A stretch of 7,069 bases of DNA from positions 1 to 7,069 of the forward strand of contig CAIUKX010000370.1 of the NCBI GenBank assembly GCA_903899795.1, read 5' to 3'. Under the pieces are notes generated by a model that worked only from the letters and a program-made list of their open reading frames with translations, had not been told where the DNA came from and made no database searches. Positions 5,309 through 7,069 of this stretch are shown in pieces. Numbering within the stretch: the first letter of the stretch is position 1; each line of letters begins with the position of its first letter. The translations under genes and the position numbers were made by a program. This DNA is from an uncultured Flavobacteriales bacterium (GTDB lineage Bacteria; Bacteroidota; Bacteroidia; Flavobacteriales_D; Crocinitomicaceae).

Positions 5309-5878
5309 TTGAAAGTGGACGAGTTTGAAGAAAAAGGGAAGCAACGTAAATTGAAAGTCAAGCAATTGATTGAAGATTTAAACAGTGGGAAAGATGCAAA
5401 AATCAGTAGTGCCCTAAAATCGCTTCAGGTGAACGGCGATATTTCTGTCATTCGGCCTATCGTTGAATTATTAAAAACGGAGTTGACTTACCAAATGGAG
5501 CAGGAAATTCTTGAATTTTTGGCTGATGTGAAAGTTAGTAAAGCGGCGGAGGAAATGATTTCAATTCTAAAAGACGACCATTTTTCAGACCAGCGTCAAA
5601 AAGTATTAACGACTATTTGGAATTCAAAAATAGATTACACAGAGTACATTGCTGAGTTTGTAGAAATCGCTTGTGAGGGTAATTTTCTAGAAGCTTTGGA
5701 CTGTTTGACCATTATTGAAAATATGGAAGGGCCTTTCGAAGAACATCACATTTTAGAATGTCAGCTTCACCTACGTGATTACATGGAAGACACAGATCCG
5801 AAAGATCCGCAGAAGGCACAAATAATGAGTGAAATTGCGTTGTTGCTGAAAGGTTATGATTTGGAAATCGATGACTAG
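5309..5878 (+). CDS. HEAT-repeat-like helical protein
   Basis: This 189-residue, acidic, all-helical protein has no signal peptide or membrane segment, so it is cytoplasmic. Helix pairs spaced about 30 residues apart resemble HEAT repeats: 31-58 (ISSALKSLQ, then VIRPIVELLK), 62-88 (MEQEILEFLADVKV, then AAEEMISILK), 95-122 and 125-160. Repeats of this kind form curved scaffolds for protein-protein contact, and no enzyme motif is seen. The start must be non-ATG, because the first in-frame ATG falls at residue 63. I take the TTG at 5309; the GTG at 5315 (VDEFEEKG) is an equally possible start. A -7 box 8 bases upstream supports a start here. The TPR gene follows after 45 bases in the same direction, so the two may be co-transcribed. 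The partner is unknown. Confidence 0.8.
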   Translation: MKVDEFEEKGKQRKLKVKQLIEDLNSGKDAKISSALKSLQVNGDISVIRPIVELLKTELTYQMEQEILEFLADVKVSKAAEEMISILKDDHFSDQRQKVLTTIWNSKIDYTEYIAEFVEIACEGNFLEALDCLTIIENMEGPFEEHHILECQLHLRDYMEDTDPKDPQKAQIMSEIALLLKGYDLEIDD

Positions 5879-5923
5879 TGAAATTTTTGCTAGGGAATCC
5901 AAACACTTTTTTACCATTACAAT

Positions 5924-7069
5924 TTGAAAGACTACTACAAAAATATAATCCTACTGTGCGCTTTTCTGTGCCTCAACTTTGTTGTGTATACACAGAAATA
6001 TGTAATAGATTCCCTTAAAAAAGAGTTGAATCGGGCTGAATTTGATACAACGATAATTCGCTTAAATCATCAACTTTATATTGAAACCGAGGATGCAGAT
6101 TATCTTCGAAAAAACTTGAAAATCGCGCAAAAATCCCATGATAAAAATGGTCTGGCTATTACTTGGAAAGATTTTGGTCGTTATTATTTTTTCTTAGAAA
6201 AGAAAGATCTTGCTCTTTACTATTTGAACAAAGCGTTAGAAGTTGCTGAGGAAGCTAATAATTTGGAGGTTTTGGCAAGTGCATATCGCTACATTGGCTA
6301 TATCTATAAAGCGAATGATCCGCTTACTGCAAAAGAATATTATGAAAAAAGTCTAAAGCTTGCTTTGCAAACCAAAAACAGGATTGCAGAATCATATGCT
6401 TTGAGTGCAATAGGAAGTGTCTATGAAGGGATGACGAATACCAAAGGTCATTTTAATATAGCTTTGGAGTATTATTTGAACAGTTTAGCCATCCGTGAAA
6501 AATGGGGCAGTCCGGATGAGATAGCTTCATCTTTGAATGAAACTGCCCGAACATACAGCTGGTTGGGCATGTACGAAAAGGCTCATCCAATGCAGCTCCG
6601 AGGTTTGGAAATAGCAGAAAAGGCTCACGATGTTGAACATATTATCTATTTGAGTAACAGCATTGGAAATGATTGTATTTATCGTTTGAGAGATTACAAA
6701 CAGGCTTTGTCTTACCAACTTAATGCTTATAATTATTGTGTAAATTATAGAAATAGTCTGGATAAAATGTTCGAAATCACAAAAATGATAGCCTTGTGTT
6801 ATTCTAAAATGGGTGATGAAAAGCAAGCGAACAAATATTACCAAATTGCGATGCAGTTTCATGATTCTTTGAAGAAAAGACTCAATTTGAACGATTATAA
6901 TTTATCCAATATCAAACATAATCTCGAAGCGCAATTGGCAAAACATAAAATGTTGTTGAAAGATGCTGAAATTTCGCTACAAAAAGAAGAAGCTAAACGA
7001 CAGTTAATGCTTCGAAATACAGTGTTAGTCGGATTTTTGTTTTTGATTTTAGTTGTTTTTTATATCTTG
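5924..7069 (+). CDS. TPR sensor-type membrane protein, 3' end cut by window edge
   Basis: An uninterrupted reading frame gives 382 residues up to the right edge with no stop codon. The TTG at 5924 is followed by a signal peptide (KDYYKNIILLCAFLCLNFVV, cleavage near residue 23, YTQ), so the next part is periplasmic. About six TPR-like helix pairs span residues 76-317, with typical stretches such as ALYYLNKALEVAEEANN, AKEYYEKSLKLALQTKN, ALEYYLNSLAIREKWG and QANKYYQIAMQFHDSL. A charged coiled-coil stretch (about 330-362) then leads into a membrane segment from 367 (TVLVGFLFLILVVFYIL). In Bacteroidota this order is typical of sensors whose cytoplasmic part is a histidine kinase, a LuxR/LytTR-type DNA-binding domain or another output domain; that part is beyond the window. 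No ATG start is available before the signal sequence. It may share a transcript with the HEAT gene. Confidence 0.85.
   Translation, partial: MKDYYKNIILLCAFLCLNFVVYTQKYVIDSLKKELNRAEFDTTIIRLNHQLYIETEDADYLRKNLKIAQKSHDKNGLAITWKDFGRYYFFLEKKDLALYYLNKALEVAEEANNLEVLASAYRYIGYIYKANDPLTAKEYYEKSLKLALQTKNRIAESYALSAIGSVYEGMTNTKGHFNIALEYYLNSLAIREKWGSPDEIASSLNETARTYSWLGMYEKAHPMQLRGLEIAEKAHDVEHIIYLSNSIGNDCIYRLRDYKQALSYQLNAYNYCVNYRNSLDKMFEITKMIALCYSKMGDEKQANKYYQIAMQFHDSLKKRLNLNDYNLSNIKHNLEAQLAKHKMLLKDAEISLQKEEAKRQLMLRNTVLVGFLFLILVVFYIL

Noticed and set aside
5712..5906. Minus-strand 64-codon open frame at the 3' end of the HEAT gene
   Set aside because: It overlaps the HEAT coding sequence almost entirely and has no family resemblance.
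6527..6862. Minus-strand 111-codon open frame
   Set aside because: It is antisense to the clear TPR reading frame, and its apparent hydrophobicity comes from the reverse complement of charged TPR codons.

Overview
The window looks like chromosomal DNA from a member of the Bacteroidota, most likely Flavobacteriales (a Fluviicola/Crocinitomicaceae-like genome is my guess). The base composition is AT-rich, there is a secreted protein with a type IX secretion (T9SS) C-terminal sorting domain, Shine-Dalgarno sites are nearly absent, several TAnnTTTG boxes (the Bacteroidota -7 promoter element) lie before genes, and a TPR sensor-type protein of a kind common in this phylum is present. The species call is inference.

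Layout. 1-45 (minus) is the first 15 codons of a transposase that resembles the IS1595 family, so an insertion element probably enters from the left edge and ends somewhere before about position 117. 178-953 (plus) is a two-gene unit: an ECF-type sigma-70 factor with a TTG start, then a 70-residue single-pass membrane protein overlapping it by 4 bases. 955-1389 (minus) is a YqaA-family (DedA/VTT-like) membrane protein, convergent with that unit with one base between them. A clear intrinsic terminator at 1390-1421 separates it from 1441-3387 (minus), a 648-residue T9SS-exported multi-domain surface protein. 3388-3572 is non-coding and holds the likely promoter of that gene and an 11-bp direct repeat. 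3573-4037 (minus) is a two-TM membrane protein of unknown function, with its own probable promoter. 4171-5211 (minus) is a lipoprotein resembling ferric-ion ABC substrate-binding proteins, but with no transporter genes beside it and with the usual metal-ligand motifs altered. 5212-5308 is a compact divergent control region with an 18-bp perfect palindrome and mirror-image -7 boxes. 5309-5878 (plus) is a HEAT-repeat-like helical protein, followed 45 bp later by 5924-7069 (plus), a secreted/membrane TPR sensor-type protein that runs off the right edge.

How they fit together. There is no single obvious pathway. The sigma factor and its small membrane partner form a probable regulatory pair. The substrate-binding-like lipoprotein and the HEAT protein share a divergent control region. 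The TPR protein is probably the sensory half of a signalling protein whose output domain lies beyond the window. Three of the four complete or partial plus-strand genes appear to start with TTG. No CRISPR array, tRNA or rRNA was seen. I do not see a convincing new defence or biosynthetic system; the best leads are the sigma/mini-membrane-protein pair, the ligand-altered orphan binding protein with its palindromic control region, and the terminator that abuts the yqaA start codon.
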